In this document: positions 13,008 through 26,956 of the stretch, one piece after another | Numbering within the stretch: the stretch's first letter is position 1 | How the letters are laid out: each line of letters starts with the position of its first letter | From: Opisthocomus hoazin | Lineage: Eukaryota; Chordata; Aves; Opisthocomiformes; Opisthocomidae | Direction: 5' to 3' | Assembly (NCBI RefSeq): GCF_030867145.1 | Contig: NC_134429.1 | Location: forward strand, 18,771,115 to 18,835,114 | Length of the DNA stretch: 64,000 bases | Program-made: the position numbers and the translations under genes | The notes under the pieces: model-generated | Database searches by the model: none | What the model saw: the letters and a program-made list of their open reading frames with translations, nothing else | Told to the model about the DNA's origin: nothing

Positions 13008-16000
13008 ATGCAAGGAAAATACTGGGAGGAACAAACATGGACAGATGGTAGCTCAGTCCCCTGGCTCAGTTGCCCCACAGCTAGGGAGCAGCAGATGGAA
13101 GAACACAGGTAAGAACAAGCAGAACCTTACTTATGCAGAAGTAGCTATTAATGCTAAACTAAACTAGGTCCCTGCACCAAATCAGTAAGTCTAAGCTAAC
13201 CAGAAGGTTTCCCCTCCTCCTCCATTCCTGTCGCTTTTCATGAGAAATGATGTTAGCGTGCATTTCCACTGCTTTTGGACAACTTTGTTTCTAGTCCCAG
13301 TCACCCTTCTGCTCCAATTTTCATACTTAATGCAAAGCAGAACACTCTCTGGTCCTTCAGGCAAGCCACGGGACTATTCCCTCTTCCCCACCTCTTAAAC
13401 ATAAAAAGCATGCAGCATAATCTTCTCTTCAGTCATGAAAAATACAGTATAATCTTAAGTAAATATTAGTGTTCCACTTACGTAAATACAAACTGCCATT
13501 GAGGGCTAAAGCGCTGAGCCTGTCAAAACCCCAGACTGAACATATTTCTTTGGAAAGACAGTAAGGGTCAGGAGTGAAAGATGCTTCGGTGTTCACTACG
13601 AGTTAGGGGAAGAGTTCTGCTGGGAAGAGAAGGGGCCAAATAAGAACTTCATCCTGGAGCTCTTGGAAAAGGGGGAAAGGAGACTGCTTAGAATGAGGTT
13701 TTCTTTATTTCTTCCTGAATAAACATCTCCTGCTTGCTATTTTACCCTATTTTTTGCTGCCTGTTGGGCAAGGATATACAAGAAACCAGTTTAGAACAAA
13801 GGTGACTGATGAAAAAAGGACAGTGCCCTCCCCCTTCGCAGCCACCCTGGGTCCGAGAAGAAGAGGACGATGTGATAGGACCCACTGCCAAAACATCTCT
13901 CTTGGACTGCCATGTTACAGACAACATTGCCTCCTGGACTCCAGCCAGGAGAGGTATTTTTCCTTTCCTAGCTGTGCTCTAGTACAGATACATGCTGCGC
14001 GTAACTGAAGAGGTAGCAGGAAGAGACACTGTGCTATTTACCGAATTATCATCTAGATTAGCTGGCTCAGAAATTTTAACAGAACTCGATACTTTGGGAG
14101 TGCCAAATCCTTGGGTTTTAAAGGCACCAATATGCTTGATAATCATAGAAGACCTCCAGAGCATCCCACTTTTCATTAGCGACTCTAACATTTCCAAACC
14201 CTCCAGCTGTACCAGGTCCCTTCACAACCGAGCAGTGACCACACTGCCTTTGCATTCTGGTTTCCTTTCACTGTGGCCAAGCGCAGCAGATTCCTGTCTC
14301 CTGGGTGGGAAGAAGCGTAAGGCATTTTCAAGAGATCTGGCACTGTTTCTGTAGCCCTCTGAAACTGTAACTTCACTGAGATGAGCCTTGTCAGTGTGAA
14401 AGACAGATCTCATTTACTGGAGCATGATTGCACCTCTTCAGATGGCTTTATGGTTTCACCATCTCCCGGGGCTGATATCCAGCTCCAGGCCCCAGGCTCT
14501 CTGCCTTCATCAACCAGAGTGGTCCCTGATCCTCATGGTTTACAACCAAGAGGTGCAGGTAAAGGGAAAAAGCCACCCAGCAGTCTATCAGCTTCTCTGC
14601 TGCTGTGGGGCGTTGGGTCTTCAGAAGGTCTGCTTCAAGTCTCATCACACATAAAGGATTTGCACAGCTAATTTGACCAGATATCCGTCCCTGGTGCAAG
14701 TCCTTAACCAATCATTTTCCATTATTTCCTACAGCATCTTGGATGTATCCCACCCATTCAGTTCATTATGATATTTCTGTAACACAGCCTGGCCTTTTTA
14801 TTTTCACACCTGCACTTTCTCAGCTGCATATGGATATTTCTGGTAAGTTTATCCATCACAGAATCGGTTTTCCCTCTGTCAAGAACTGAAGTGGTATCTT
14901 CCATTGCACATCACAGAGTGGATAATCAAACACAAAAGCACTTAGGGCTGTAAATTAGCGAAGGTGACTTGAACCTGTAATCGTGGGCACAACACATAAC
15001 ATCATCTTTCCAACTGAGTGAAGAGGTGTGTCTAGCTCCAAGGAAGCATTTGCCAGAAAGGGCTAACAGAAACTCCGCCGATCAAAGCCAAACATCCCCC
15101 TTGGCCCATAGGATTCCCATCACCTCTCACGAATAGCTAATCCTTCCTGGAGATCAAAGCATTTCATCTACACTAGTGACAGAGTCACAGTCTGAAGAAG
15201 GCACTGTTATTCTTCACGTTGTATTCAAGACACCCTAACCTGGATGAAAATAAAACAACATGCCTGAAGTCAGAACCTCCACCTTTCAGACCCAGGTGCT
15301 GTGCTGTTCTGTAACGCCCTTCTCCCCCTGGCAGAGAAGGACAGGAGGGAAGGTTGAACTCTATTACTGAACAGATCAATTCTGTCAATTTTTTATTAGC
15401 CTTTAAAGCATTAGAGACATTTTACATTTGGAACCTGGCTGCATTTGCCCCATCGTTACTTCTCTGAGCATTAATTTCAGACCCTTTTTCTTGTCTCGGG
15501 CCCTTTTATAATTCCTCTGCTCTGAGCCAAAACCCTGCTTATTTCATAACTACCAGAACTTTGATATAGACATCAGACTTCAGAACAGAGCTTTGGCAGA
15601 AGAAGGTTTCTGGATGTTGCCGACAACAACCGACAAAAAGTATGCTGTGCATCTCTGCCTTCACGTTCCTGCAGACAAGATTTGTCTTTCTATCGGGTGT
15701 TTGTACTGTAGGCAGCGCAGGCGTAATGCTTTTACAGAGCTCTTATCTCCTGACCCCCGTAGCCCAGATGCGGGAGAGCAGCAGTAAAACACCCCACGGA
15801 AACACTGGAGGACATGCAGAAAAAAACAAGTCCTACTTGGCAGGTAAAGCCTCCCGAGTGGTGACCTTGAAGACATCCAAGCCCTTTTCCACCGCTGCCC
15901 TTCACAAAAGCAACGCGCTACCACGGTGCTGCAGCTGGTCAGCCTGCACGGGTGAGCGGGCACCCAGGTTTGTTGAATTCTTTGTGCTCACATCTTTGCC

Positions 16001-19000
16001 CGGGATCCCCTGGCAGCACGCACAGGCAGCCTGGTTCCCTGCCCCGATGCTGCTTACCTCTGTCACGTGCAGGCCAACTCGCTGTTTTTGCTGCTAACAT
16101 TTCTCTTTTGCCTACACGCTACCAGAACACCTTTCTGCATTTGCAAAGAGAACCCGAAACCACAAAGGCATTTAAACGCCAAATCCCTGCTGGCCCCAGC
16201 GGGATTTAGAGCCCCAAATACCTTCGTGAATCTACAAGTGGACAAAATGCCAGGAACCAGCGATAGCTAGAAGACAGAGAAGGGGGAAAATAGATGAGCT
16301 CAAGCTCCCAGCCTTGCAGTCAGACTAAACGAACCCACCTTCTTCCCCCAGCTTCCCACCCTTAGTACATACAACTGCGAGCCCTGGAGAATAATCACCT
16401 CTAGCCAGTTCCTCCTCCTCAGGCCTCCCCCACGCAACTGCTTTATGACACTGAAAGCACGCACAGCCCATTTTAACATTTTCCAGCCCGAGAGCTGCAG
16501 TCCAACCAGGGTGGGCAAACAAACGTCTCGTCACCGCCAAGTATGGCCCAACGTTGGCTCCAGCAAGAAATTTCCAGCCACTATGGAGCCAGACACATTT
16601 ACATTCCTCTATTTGAAGTAAAACCCTAATCCTTTGGAAGATTTGCAGTCTGAGCAAGAGCTGTGCTCTCACCCGTGCCTTGAAGGTTTCTTTCTGTCTT
16701 GCAGCAAGGGGCAGCAGCAGACTTCTGAGGAAAGAAGCGGCTGTTACAGAAAATGGGCTGGAAGTTTGTGAAGGGGGCTTTGCTTTTGTTTTGGTTCACA
16801 GACTGTGAAGATTTTCACCATTTTCTCTTCAGGACCTCACCTCTAGGAAATGAGTGAAGCTTTTTTCCCCCCTTTTTTACCAGCAGGTAAACAAAAGTGT
16901 GTATAAGGAAAGTGTATTTTCTGATGCCAACCAGAAACTACAGATTTCACAGCAGACCCAGCATGGGACCTCTAGAGACTTTGTTCCAGGGCGCCCATTA
17001 ATAAACCTTAATACACAGGTTTGTCACAATTCTGATCACTGGAAAGGGTCATTAGCAGCTTTGACTTTCCCTGCTAGTTTTTGCCCAGAATTGTCACCTT
17101 CTTTTCCCTTAGAAGATTGCATCGATTTTTACTGCATGCATTCATGTTTTAACCCTCACCCTCCATCTATTGGCAGTGGGTGGAATTCTGCTAAGGACTG
17201 GAATATGCTTGGAAGTCAGAAGGAAGATGGTTCCAGCCTCGTAAGTGCATGCCTTGATGCCATGAGTCTTCCAGCCCTTAGAACTGATACAACTCACGTA
17301 CGTGCACTTCGCTAGCAAATCGGTTTACACATGCAATATCCAGCCTCGTTATCTGCTTTCTGGAATAGTGGAGTATTTCCACAGACCTGAAGTTTGATGA
17401 AATGGCCTTCCTTGCCAAGAATACAACAGTGGGAGAAACAAACAAACAAATAGAAAGCTACTCTTTGTGTAGTGTGTGGCACACCACTTCATGAACTTCC
17501 CAGAAGATCCAGAATCACCTGGCGATGGTCTTCTACAGGGAAGGAAGAAGTGATAATGCAGATGAGCATGCAGGGAATTCATTCTGGAACTGCTGAAAAT
17601 GCTCAACACCCTGCCCTTCTCTCCAGTTCTGAGCTCAAAGACCGACAACCCACTTCTCAGCATTTCTCAGCACTTCATGGAAACCAAGATATCCAAACAG
17701 ACAGAGGACATGGCTCCATGCTTCACATTGTCCTGTCCGCTCAGACAACAGTCCAGAAGAAACATTCCAGACTAAAATATGGCTGAGATGTTTGAACTCA
17801 ACAATAGGAGCAGCAGAGCCTACCAGACCTTGAAACTTGTCACAGCCCTGCACGAGTCCTAAGTGCTAAGCTATCTAAAGCACAGAATGTTAGCTCTGGT
17901 TATACCTGGACAAGCCCAACACATCAAATTTCCACATGGCTATCCATGAAAAAAAAAAGGTCGAGTGGTTCTTTCTGGGCCCCTCAGCACTGGATGTAGC
18001 CAGGCATCATGCTGGCAAGGCTTTGGGAAGCTTTCTGCCAGCATCCCTGCCAGCGCACCAGGTGCATTAGCACATCCAAGCCTCCACCAGCACCTTCTCC
18101 CGTTTCATGGCTGAGGTGAGGCTGCACCAGTTACAGGGGAGCTTTGGGGTGAGCACATGATGGTGATGGCCCAGACTGGGACTCCAGGATGTGGTTGTGG
18201 CCTGGATCTCAGCCTCGGCCCCCAGGCAAGATCAGTGTAAGTATAAAGGCTCTCCCTTCCTTCCTGACCCAGCCCAAAGAGCAGAAGCAGCCTCAGAACG
18301 GGTCAGTGAATGCCTTTTCACTCCTGGAATTCCATACAGATTACCTAGCAAACCATAAATTCTGGATTTCCAGTCAAGGGCTTGGACTTGCTGACCCAGT
18401 CTCTTGTTTCTTTCAGCACAGACATTGTGAAACTCTGACTTTCCTGTTTTCTCTTGCCTTAAAAAAAAATCTTAAAAGAACCTTGAAGGTTCTTTTGCTG
18501 GCTTGCCTTACACATCAACTTTCCGAGCAACATTACCACAACAGTTTCTCCTTTCAAATGTCAGAACCAAACACTCCTGCTTATTTTGTGTCTGCAGACA
18601 GTTCATCTACCCTATTCAGGAGGATGAGGGAGGATTTGATGTGGGGAGCAAGGGTTAAAACTGGAAGAAAACATGTTCATTCCATGCTGAGGCATTATTC
18701 TCCCCACACTTGACTCCGATCACCTCACCACTGCCAAGGTAGCTGTGAAAGCAGAATAAATAAACCTGCTGCAGAACTCACACATGCAGTATTCTAATTA
18801 TTCTAGCTTTGCCCAGCTACAGGAGTGTGGAAGGATGATGTCTTCCCAGCAATAATGCAGGTCTTCTCTCGCCATACTCCTCCAGCTCCTTTTGGTCATT
18901 TGCTCTGCCCTGCTAAGGTCAAGCAACGTGTGATGGAGTGGTGGCCATGGTGCTTCCCGAGGGCTACAGTGACAGCGTGACCTACCTGTTGGCCCTTGGT

Positions 19001-20936
19001 TTTCTGGAACATGGTTCTCCATATTAACTGCATAGCAAAGAGCTAAGAAGGACAGACAGTAGGAAACATAAATGTTTCTTTAAAGGAAATCTTCAGTTCA
19101 TGCCAAAGATGTGGATTCTCCCATCACAATTTAGGGTCTCTGTTTCCTCTTGTGAGAGCCTTTCTATGAAAGGCTTAAATTAAAAGATTCTCATGCAGAA
19201 GTCCACTCTATAGGCAACACTGACCGTGCCTGTTGCCATATCCTGACTATAACGAACATACGCCTCCAGCTTCCCTTGCTGGCTTGAGCATGTTGCAAAA
19301 GCGTGCCTGTTCCTACAGTTTTCTCGCTGCACTTCATATCACTAGACAAATGCAATAATATATAATAATAAATTAATACTTTCAGTTTCAGATCTCATAG
19401 CTTGCGAGAAGAGTAGCTCTGGAAACAGAGACATTCCAGCAGGATTACAGTTAAGTGGTTAATAACCTTTGATAAGGATCATTACAATCTGAAAAGCAAA
19501 ACAAAACAATACAGAGGAAGGGGAAAAGGGAAAGGCAAGATGGCTCTTGTTCCACAGTGCTATGGCATCTGCTGCTGAACAGTTCTAGCACTCAACCAAT
19601 TGCAATACCATACAAGTCCTTCCAGGTCCATGCCTTTCCAAGCTTTTTCAGGCACAGGTTACATTTATTTCAGGCTAACACTACAATTCCCAGCTCTTTC
19701 CTCACTATTGTGCTTAAATCATACCCAAAAGAGAAAATCAATTTGTCTTGTACCATCCCAGTTAACTGGACGTCTCCTCATTTGAGAGGGTCAGATGTGT
19801 TAACATTAGACAAATAGTCCCACCACAACTTGATCAGAAACGATCACATGTTCCAGTTTTTGGACAAATGGTGTCACAAAAAATAACTTCTGCTTGCCCC
19901 CAAAAAGTCAGAAGTCTGTGTCAGAGTCAAGACCACTGCAGGACAACCTTCCCACCCGCCTACTCCCCACTCCTGGCTCCGGTTAGAACGTTGCTTCTTA
20001 CAGCAAAGTGTCTAGTTGCTAATGCAAAATAAACATCAGATCCATTTTGCTCACAGGACAAAAAGCCCTAGCTCTCCACATAGAAGGGAGCTTGTACTTG
20101 TGGAATACCCCGAGGAATTGTTCTACTGTTCTATGAATATCTCCATGCTGCCCTCAGGGAAGTTTTTTTTTTTTGAGAGGGCTCCATGGGTGCTGGCTGG
20201 GTGGAATAAGTCTGGACAGGAAATGGTGCAGGGAAGCAATCAGCTCCTCTTGACCCTTTATGTTCCTTTAGATTTTTTTATTATGTTCAGAAGAAGGCAT
20301 AAGTAATTCTGACAGCTGCTTTATGGCATTTTCCAGAAGCCTGAAATGGGATTCAAGTGACAAGCCTCTAAATTCCTGTAAAGTTCCTCTGTATGCCATG
20401 GCAAATTAGGAATTTGCTGTCCAAACCACATATATTGAACTGGCCCTGATCCTGCTGCATTGACATTCTGATGTGTTTTCCTTTCCCTCCATTTCATTCC
20501 CTTTGGCCAACTACAATTGTTACACATCTGTGAATCATGACTTCCTCGTCGTCAAGGCTGACCCGCTAATAACAGCATTATTTGCATTATAGTCAGCCTA
20601 TTTTGCTAGACATTGTGCAAAAATCTAGAAAATGATAGACCTTGCCTCACAGTCATCATTAGAATTCGACACATCTGAGCCTTCTTACACAGGGAAGTGG
20701 GAGGTTCTTGAATTCACACGTGTTTTTGCTCAGTGGTTGTCTGAAAATAGCACTCTGAGCAGCCCCTCCATTAACCAGTTTCCACACCATGTCAGAAGAC
20801 CACCCTTCGTAATTGGATTTGCCTCTCACCCTCAGAAAGGTGAAGGAAGCAATAGGCCATGAACGCCGAATCATCCTCTTGCTGCGAAAGAATGCGATAA
20901 GGAACGGGCTTCGCTGCTGTTTATGCTCTGTCTTAG
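13008..20936. other. No gene recognised
   Basis: About 7.9 kb without CR1 or recognisable exons. The longest open frame (18189-18713, plus) has no family resemblance and a composition typical of chance frames. T12 at 20163-20174. Confidence 0.55.
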
Positions 20937-21063
20937 CTGGGCCTGACCTGAACAGTGCTCCATGTTTGTTCACATGCTACCCAGATAACCTTTATGATGG
21001 CCACTTTATTTTAGAGGGACTGATATTTTTCAGGGCTGACGAGGAACACTTTTTGCAATGCTT
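20937..21063 (+). other. Candidate exon, unknown transcript
   Basis: A strong acceptor (GCTGTTTATGCTCTGTCTTAG) and a strong donor (TGCTT|GTAAGTAC) bound 127 nt that is open in one frame only (includes CYPDNLYDGHFILEG). No neighbouring exon was identified and the peptide is not recognised. It may be a chance pair of sites or part of a noncoding transcript. Confidence 0.2.
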
Positions 21064-22069
21064 GTAAGTACACATGTGATGGATGATCTGCCTTTCCTTC
21101 TTTCCCTCGCCACTCGTCCCATCCTCACTGACAACTGTGTGTGAACCTACACGGACCAAGATCATGTAGACTACAAGAACCTGGTGAAGCGAACTGCCCA
21201 AAACAGGCATGGAAGTGTCTTAAGGTTTAGCTACATCAGGCTGAGCTTAGGAGATATTTTGGTCATCTCTTGCACTTGATAAGCACAAGTACGGTACTGC
21301 AGGTAGTCATGAAAACTGCAAACATACCCGTTCACTGGGTGCCATCTACAGAGAACTAAGGATACTCGGTCTGCTTTGCCTGCTTGTGGTTTATCAGTCA
21401 GGTGAACAGCATCGATGAGATATTATTAGCACTTTTCCTAGACTGAAGCAACATTTAAACATGCAGATTCGTTACTGATGTTCCATATGTATTCACAAGT
21501 CAACAAGAATACTTACAATAAGACTAAGAAGACAACGAGTTTGCACGGTAAAATTGAAATGGATGCTAACTGACATGAATGTCAAAGCTAGCAGATTGTT
21601 CACATGTTCTTCCTTTTTTTTAATTAAAAAAAAATCTAGATATATACAAAGATGTTCAGTGTATTTTTTTTTAAGCAAAATTGACCTTTGAACATTTACA
21701 TAAATAAAAGCTGTCGGGACTACTGAGAAGTGTTTCCCTCCTAACTGTACCCAGGCAGGGCCATGTCAGTTAGCAAAAAAAGATATAACTGTCACGCTCT
21801 GACATCTGCTGGGGGAAACTGCTGAGATATTTACTGTCCGTATTCACCAGCCAGAAGTCTTTTGGAACAAGGTACAAGGGGAGAGGATAGAAAGCCTCGA
21901 AGCTGATAGCTCCAGAGAACGTGAGCTCTCTGGCTCTGCGCTCCAGTCAAATCTTGAAGTGCAGGCTGGCCATCGCTGTAAGAAGGGAAAGCTTGGTCTG
22001 TTTCATGCAAGAGGTCAAAACACATGGTCTGATTTCTGGCCTTAAAATTTCAGATGAAGCCTTATGTGT

Positions 22070-22180
22070 TCAAAAAACATGTAGATGTGGCACTTTGGGA
22101 CATGGTTTAGTCGGCATGCTGGTGTTGGGTTGATGGTTGGACTTTATCTTAGAGGTCTTTTCCAGCGTTTCTATGATTCC
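22070..22180 (+). mobile_element. CR1 LINE 3' fragment (GTGTTGGGTTGATGG type)
   Basis: Contains GGCACTTTGGGACATGGTTT, GGTGTTGGGTTGATGGTTGG and TTAGAGGTCTTTTCCAGC, then TTTCTATGATTCCT. This is the 3' end of another CR1 subfamily, in plus orientation. Confidence 0.87.
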
Positions 22181-24293
22181 TCTACCTGCTCTTCAGTTGA
22201 GAATATTTCTAGATTAGGCTGCTTCAGACTCCCTAACATCTCTCAAAATCCCCACTCTCAGGCTCTTCCCAGCACTGCCCCTTCAAACTGCCCAGGCCAC
22301 ATACTCTCTCCTTTCCCCCTGCTTTTCTTGCCTCTGTGGAAGCCATCTACATCTCTGAAATAACTTTCCTGTCTTAGGTAAAATAACCTCAAACCTGGGT
22401 GCTGAGTGCTCGCAGTCCTCAGAGCAGCATCTTGCAGCCGATCAGTTACCACTGCCTACATATTTGAACCCAAAAGGGATATGTTTCTTGCTGGCAGACT
22501 GCGGAGACTTGCTGAACCTGAGCCAAGAAAATAGATGAAGCAAGGGGTGTTAAAAGCTACCGTCTCGCCTCTTCTCCACATTACACGCACGAGTGCCTTC
22601 AGCACCCAGGGCCCGGAGCCCAGACAATTCGCTGAAAGTCTAATGCGTTTCAGATAAGGCCTTTGACTATTACCTGGATTGACAGCCAGAGAATGGGAGG
22701 AAAAATCCAGGCTCCTGCCTACCCAGCCGAGCAGAAAGCACACCAGTTCACAGGCTAACCTAGGTCAAGTGATTTGGCGCCTGCAGTGTATTAAAGCTAT
22801 TTACAAGAGAACAGAGGGAGGGATTTACAGAACTCCAAGGGAACTAACTCTCCCAGTGAAAATTGTTTTTATTATTTTAATTCATGATATGTCCTGACTC
22901 TGTGCCCACGGTCAGGCTTGGAAAGGCACTGTCTTTAGAAGAGACAATGGAAAAATGAACAATATTTCTAAAAGCCCTCCATTTCACAACTACCCAGCTC
23001 ACACACTTTGCTTTCATTCTACAACCACCAGAAAGCTGTTCGTTCAGGATGGAGGCGAAAAGAGCCAGCTCTGTATATTCCCAAGAGCCACGTGCATTTG
23101 CCTACATACCCTCAGACATTTCTGAAAGTACCAGGACAAGGATGTGAAAGGACTACCACATCCAGAGCCCATGTCAGAAATTAAAACACGTCCCTCGCCC
23201 AGAAAGGCATCGACACAGATGCTTTGGTAAATCTCTCCCAGTCAAATCCATACTGGGAACTCCAGAAAGACAGATGAGAGCATCTCCCATGTGAGCTGGA
23301 ATGGCGTTTCACCTGGTGTGCCTGGGGGACACACTGCAGAACCTGCCAAAATGCTGCAGGATGATGAGACTGATAGAGTCAACTCTTTCTAACACTTTCC
23401 AAGGCTTAATTTCTTAGAATAAGCCTTACCTCTTAAAGCCCAAGGCACCCCCCCGCCACACCGTGTATCATCCCCTCCTCGCCTGACTCTCAGCCCCAAG
23501 GAGAGCAGGGGCACAGTCACAGCCGGTGGCAAAGGTGGGCTGCGAGCCCCAGAGTGACGGCAGCCAGCACACTGCCCCGTGCCCATGCAAAGCTCCCGAG
23601 TTCTCCAGACACTGTTTATCCAGTAGGAAAACCAAAGGGGAAATTACTCCTTCCGAAGGAACTGGATGCACATCCTCTTTCGGAGCCTTAGAAAGCCACT
23701 TTTCCCAACACTTTTTGTTTGTCCACAAGTTGTTGTGCACCATCACTGCTAGAAACCAGCTGACACTTTGGCCAAGGCTGTTCACCACACTTCTGCCCAG
23801 CTGAGACACAGATCCCAAGTTTCCACAAGGGACTCGTGCCGGGATGGGTGCTGCCTGCCTTGGGCATGACAGCAGCCCTGCGTGGGACCCTGCCGTGGCT
23901 CCAGAGGGGAGCAGGCAGGGCTGGGAGGCTCTCTATGGACTGCACTCAGCAGACTGGGACCAGCACCAGCACAGCAATCCTGTTAGTCCTCATGGTTTGC
24001 ACCGAGCACAGACACACCGTGCCAGGGCAATAAGCGTAACCATTCTCTAGATCATCTTGACTCTTCCCCCTCCGCTTCTATTTTCGCTTTTCACTTTTCT
24101 CTATTTTCTTCCTGGGTTGTTTGTTGGGAAATCTAATATTCTGTGACCAAGTTGCCCACTGCCCTTGGCTGTCCCCCGCCACCTCCCATCCCCCTCTGCT
24201 CTTTGATCTGAAGATCAAAGTGAGAAAAGAGCACAAGCTGGTGACAGTCCGAAAATCAACACACAAGTGAAGAAAAAGAAAACACCTACTTAC
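22181..24293. other. No gene recognised
   Basis: Unique sequence. A pyrimidine-rich stretch at about 24.06-24.11 kb is not followed by a convincing exon. Confidence 0.55.
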
Positions 24294-25038
24294 GAGGAGG
24301 AATCATAATATCTATTCCTGCGCTTGTGATGGCCCCCATGTGCAGCTCTGTTCCTTGATTCTCTGAACTTGTCATAGTAGTCTGACAAATGTCCCTGTCT
24401 GACCAACGCACAGTTTTTGAAGTAATTTTGGAACCCCCCAGTTGTGGGTTACCATCCAAAAATGTATGTATTTCTTGGAATTAGTTCAACTGACTTCTGC
24501 TGCAAGGCTCCTATTCTATCATTTTTCTCCACTGCTACAATATCGAAGCACATCGCAGGCTTATTGAATCGGCTGCTCCTCATCGCAGAGGAAAATCGAG
24601 TCCCATAGCATCCATTCTGCACTGGCTTACTGGACCAGTGCTGCCTGGATAGCAGGAGTGCCACGGTATAAACCACCAAGAGCACCTCTGCAAGTCCTTA
24701 GGCTTCACCCTTAGTAAACTCCCTTATCAGTTCCGAATCAGAATCTGCTTAGCTGGGACGTACAAGCAGGACCTTGCTCTGACACAGCACCAATGCTCCA
24801 CAGCAGCTTTACAATCAGCAACTGAATCGTGAGGTTTTTCCTGGTGGCTGTGATGCCTCGCACGTACTAGACTGGGAGCCTCAATTTCCAGCATCCCACA
24901 GACACATCTCCGTGGCCCACCACCACCGCTGTCTGATTCAGGAGCAGGGTGAGGACAGCCTGTACGAGCAACGGCAGTCACCCGCACCCCTGACACCCTG
25001 CTCCACAGTAAGCAGAGGTGCAGAGCAAAACATACCAT
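24294..25038 (-). other. Cluster of long minus-strand open frames ending at a splice donor
   Basis: On the minus strand an ATG at 25038 opens 103 codons, to a stop at 24727-24729. The frame starts with a hydrophobic stretch (MVCFALHLCLLW). In another frame, about 80 codons lie between stops at about 24697 and 24449. Reading straight on after that single TAA, about 51 more codons (with NYFKNCALVRQGHLSDYYDK) run to the donor TCCTC|GTAAGTAG at 24293. No family recognised, and no acceptor that would skip the TAA is convincing. This could be exons of an unknown gene, a decayed gene, or chance. Confidence 0.22.
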
Positions 25039-25434
25039 TTTGCTGCTCAGGCTCAGTTTTTATGATGAAAAGCATAGTTTTGGTCTGGGAAAATAGCTGA
25101 GGCCCTTTTTTTTTTGTGAGAATTGCCTAGCAATTACAGAAAAGGGCAAAATAAATGGCAGGGGGAGCGGATGTTGCCTCCTGCAAAACAAGGACTCAAC
25201 CCACCACCCCCGTGGGTTGTTAACTCACTATGGCTGTCAGCGCCGATCACAATCAGTTGGTCACTCATCGCAGGAAAGCAAATGGTCAGGCCACAGCACG
25301 CCCCACAGAATCAACAGGCTAATTATTATACTCGGCCTCACTGGAATAAGCCTGCTATTAAACTCCCAGCAGTCTCACAAAGCTCGGATGTTGTCCTCCA
25401 GCCATGCCAACGGGAGGCCCAGAGCACACCCCCG

Positions 25435-25860
25435 AGGTTTCCCTGCCGCGCTTCCATCACGCATTCGCGTCTCAGCGGCGAGGAATAACACAACGTGGCC
25501 ATCGCTGCGCGGAGCAAAGACACGGGGCCGTAACGGGGCTTCCCAAGACTCTCCATGACAAACCCCCTTCCACACCGCTTCCCCTGTGTCCGGACTCAGG
25601 GGGATTTTCTCTCTTCCCAGCAGGAGAACAGGAATGCGGCGGTTCCGGTGCGGGTTCTGAGCGGTGACTATTCATCTACCAGGCACATCATTCGTGAAAC
25701 GTTAAGGATCGTCTCTTCCGCACCAGCAGCCGCCCCGCTCAGCTCTCACCGCGCCGCTGGCCAGGGGCCAGCGCTGTCACTCGGCAGAAGGCAGATCCCT
25801 TGTCAGCAGGCTCCTCAGCCATCCCAGCGCTGTCAGCCCTGGCGCCTAGGCAACTGGGGG
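25435..25860. other. CpG-rich patch
   Basis: CpG dinucleotides are clearly denser than in the surroundings (for example CGCGCTTCCATCACGCATTC, CATCGCTGCGCGGAGC, GGCGGTTCCGGTGCGGGTTC). It could be a small CpG island or promoter. It lies just upstream, in minus-strand terms, of the open-frame cluster at 24.3-25.0 kb. No TATA box or first exon is proven. Confidence 0.35.
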
Positions 25861-26920
25861 AGGATGCCTAACGAGGTCCAATTTGTCTGGCTGCAAGGGA
25901 GGAGAAGCCAGGGACATGCCGCGGGATGTGGCCTCAAGAAGAACTGAGCACTTGAGGCAAAAGCTGTGGGACCCGAGGAGAAAGGTACAGAAGCTACAGC
26001 AGCAAACAGCCCCCTCTTCCCCCACCCTCTCCCTGTCCCCCTGAGACTCTCACGGGTTAAACACAGGCCCCTCTGCCCCATGCACAGTTCTGTCTCCTCT
26101 CTCTGAACTCCTTAATCTCTTTCCGCAGCTCCTGGCTTTCCACCTACTCTGTAAACACTCCAATGCTTAGCACAACTAAAAGCATTTTTATCTAGCACAC
26201 GGTAATGAAGACATTTGGAGCAAGGCACTCTTATTCTGCTTCCTACCGGCAGCACGAAGCTCCCCGTAATTCATGAAACTCCCTGTAATGTGCATGTCAG
26301 GGATAACTGACACTCTGCTTCCTTCAGAATTCCTCCAGCCAAATGTTCTTACAGGGCAACAATTCACCTGTCTCCTTGGAAATCCCGTGGCTCCAGCCAC
26401 GCCATCCTCACCCCTTCCTGCCCAGCTACATCCTGCTTTTTTTAATATAAATGACTAATTCTCCGCACTACTTCACTCACATTAAAAGGTTTCACTCAGG
26501 GCTGCGTCTGGTTAAAACACAACAAAGCACAGCAAAAATTGCTTCTAGCTAAAAGAAACATTCTTTCAATATTATATCACCATTCCTTTCCATCACATCT
26601 CACGCTGCGATCCCAAGGCACCCAATGAGAGCACATTTTACCTGTAAGCAGGAGATGGGTAATCCTGATTTCCCATGAGTTCACAGACACCCGACTGTAG
26701 GGAAGGGACGGGAAATACAACTTCAGGTGGAAATGCAGAAGCTTTCCCTTGATACGCTGGCTCACCACCCCAAACCACCAAACGAGAAGGGGCACTTCAC
26801 CTGGCTTCACTTGACTTCAGCCAGGAAAGCCCCACATCTCCCTGGTTAAATCCAGTAGTCAGGCTATGCCATGCGGGATTTAGGTAGCGAGTGGTGGGTA
26901 ACAGCAGAAAATATAGCTGC

Positions 26921-26956
<36 letters not shown>

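Noticed and set aside
18189..18713. 174-codon plus-strand open frame
   Set aside because: No recognisable domain, composition like chance frames, and no splice or promoter context.
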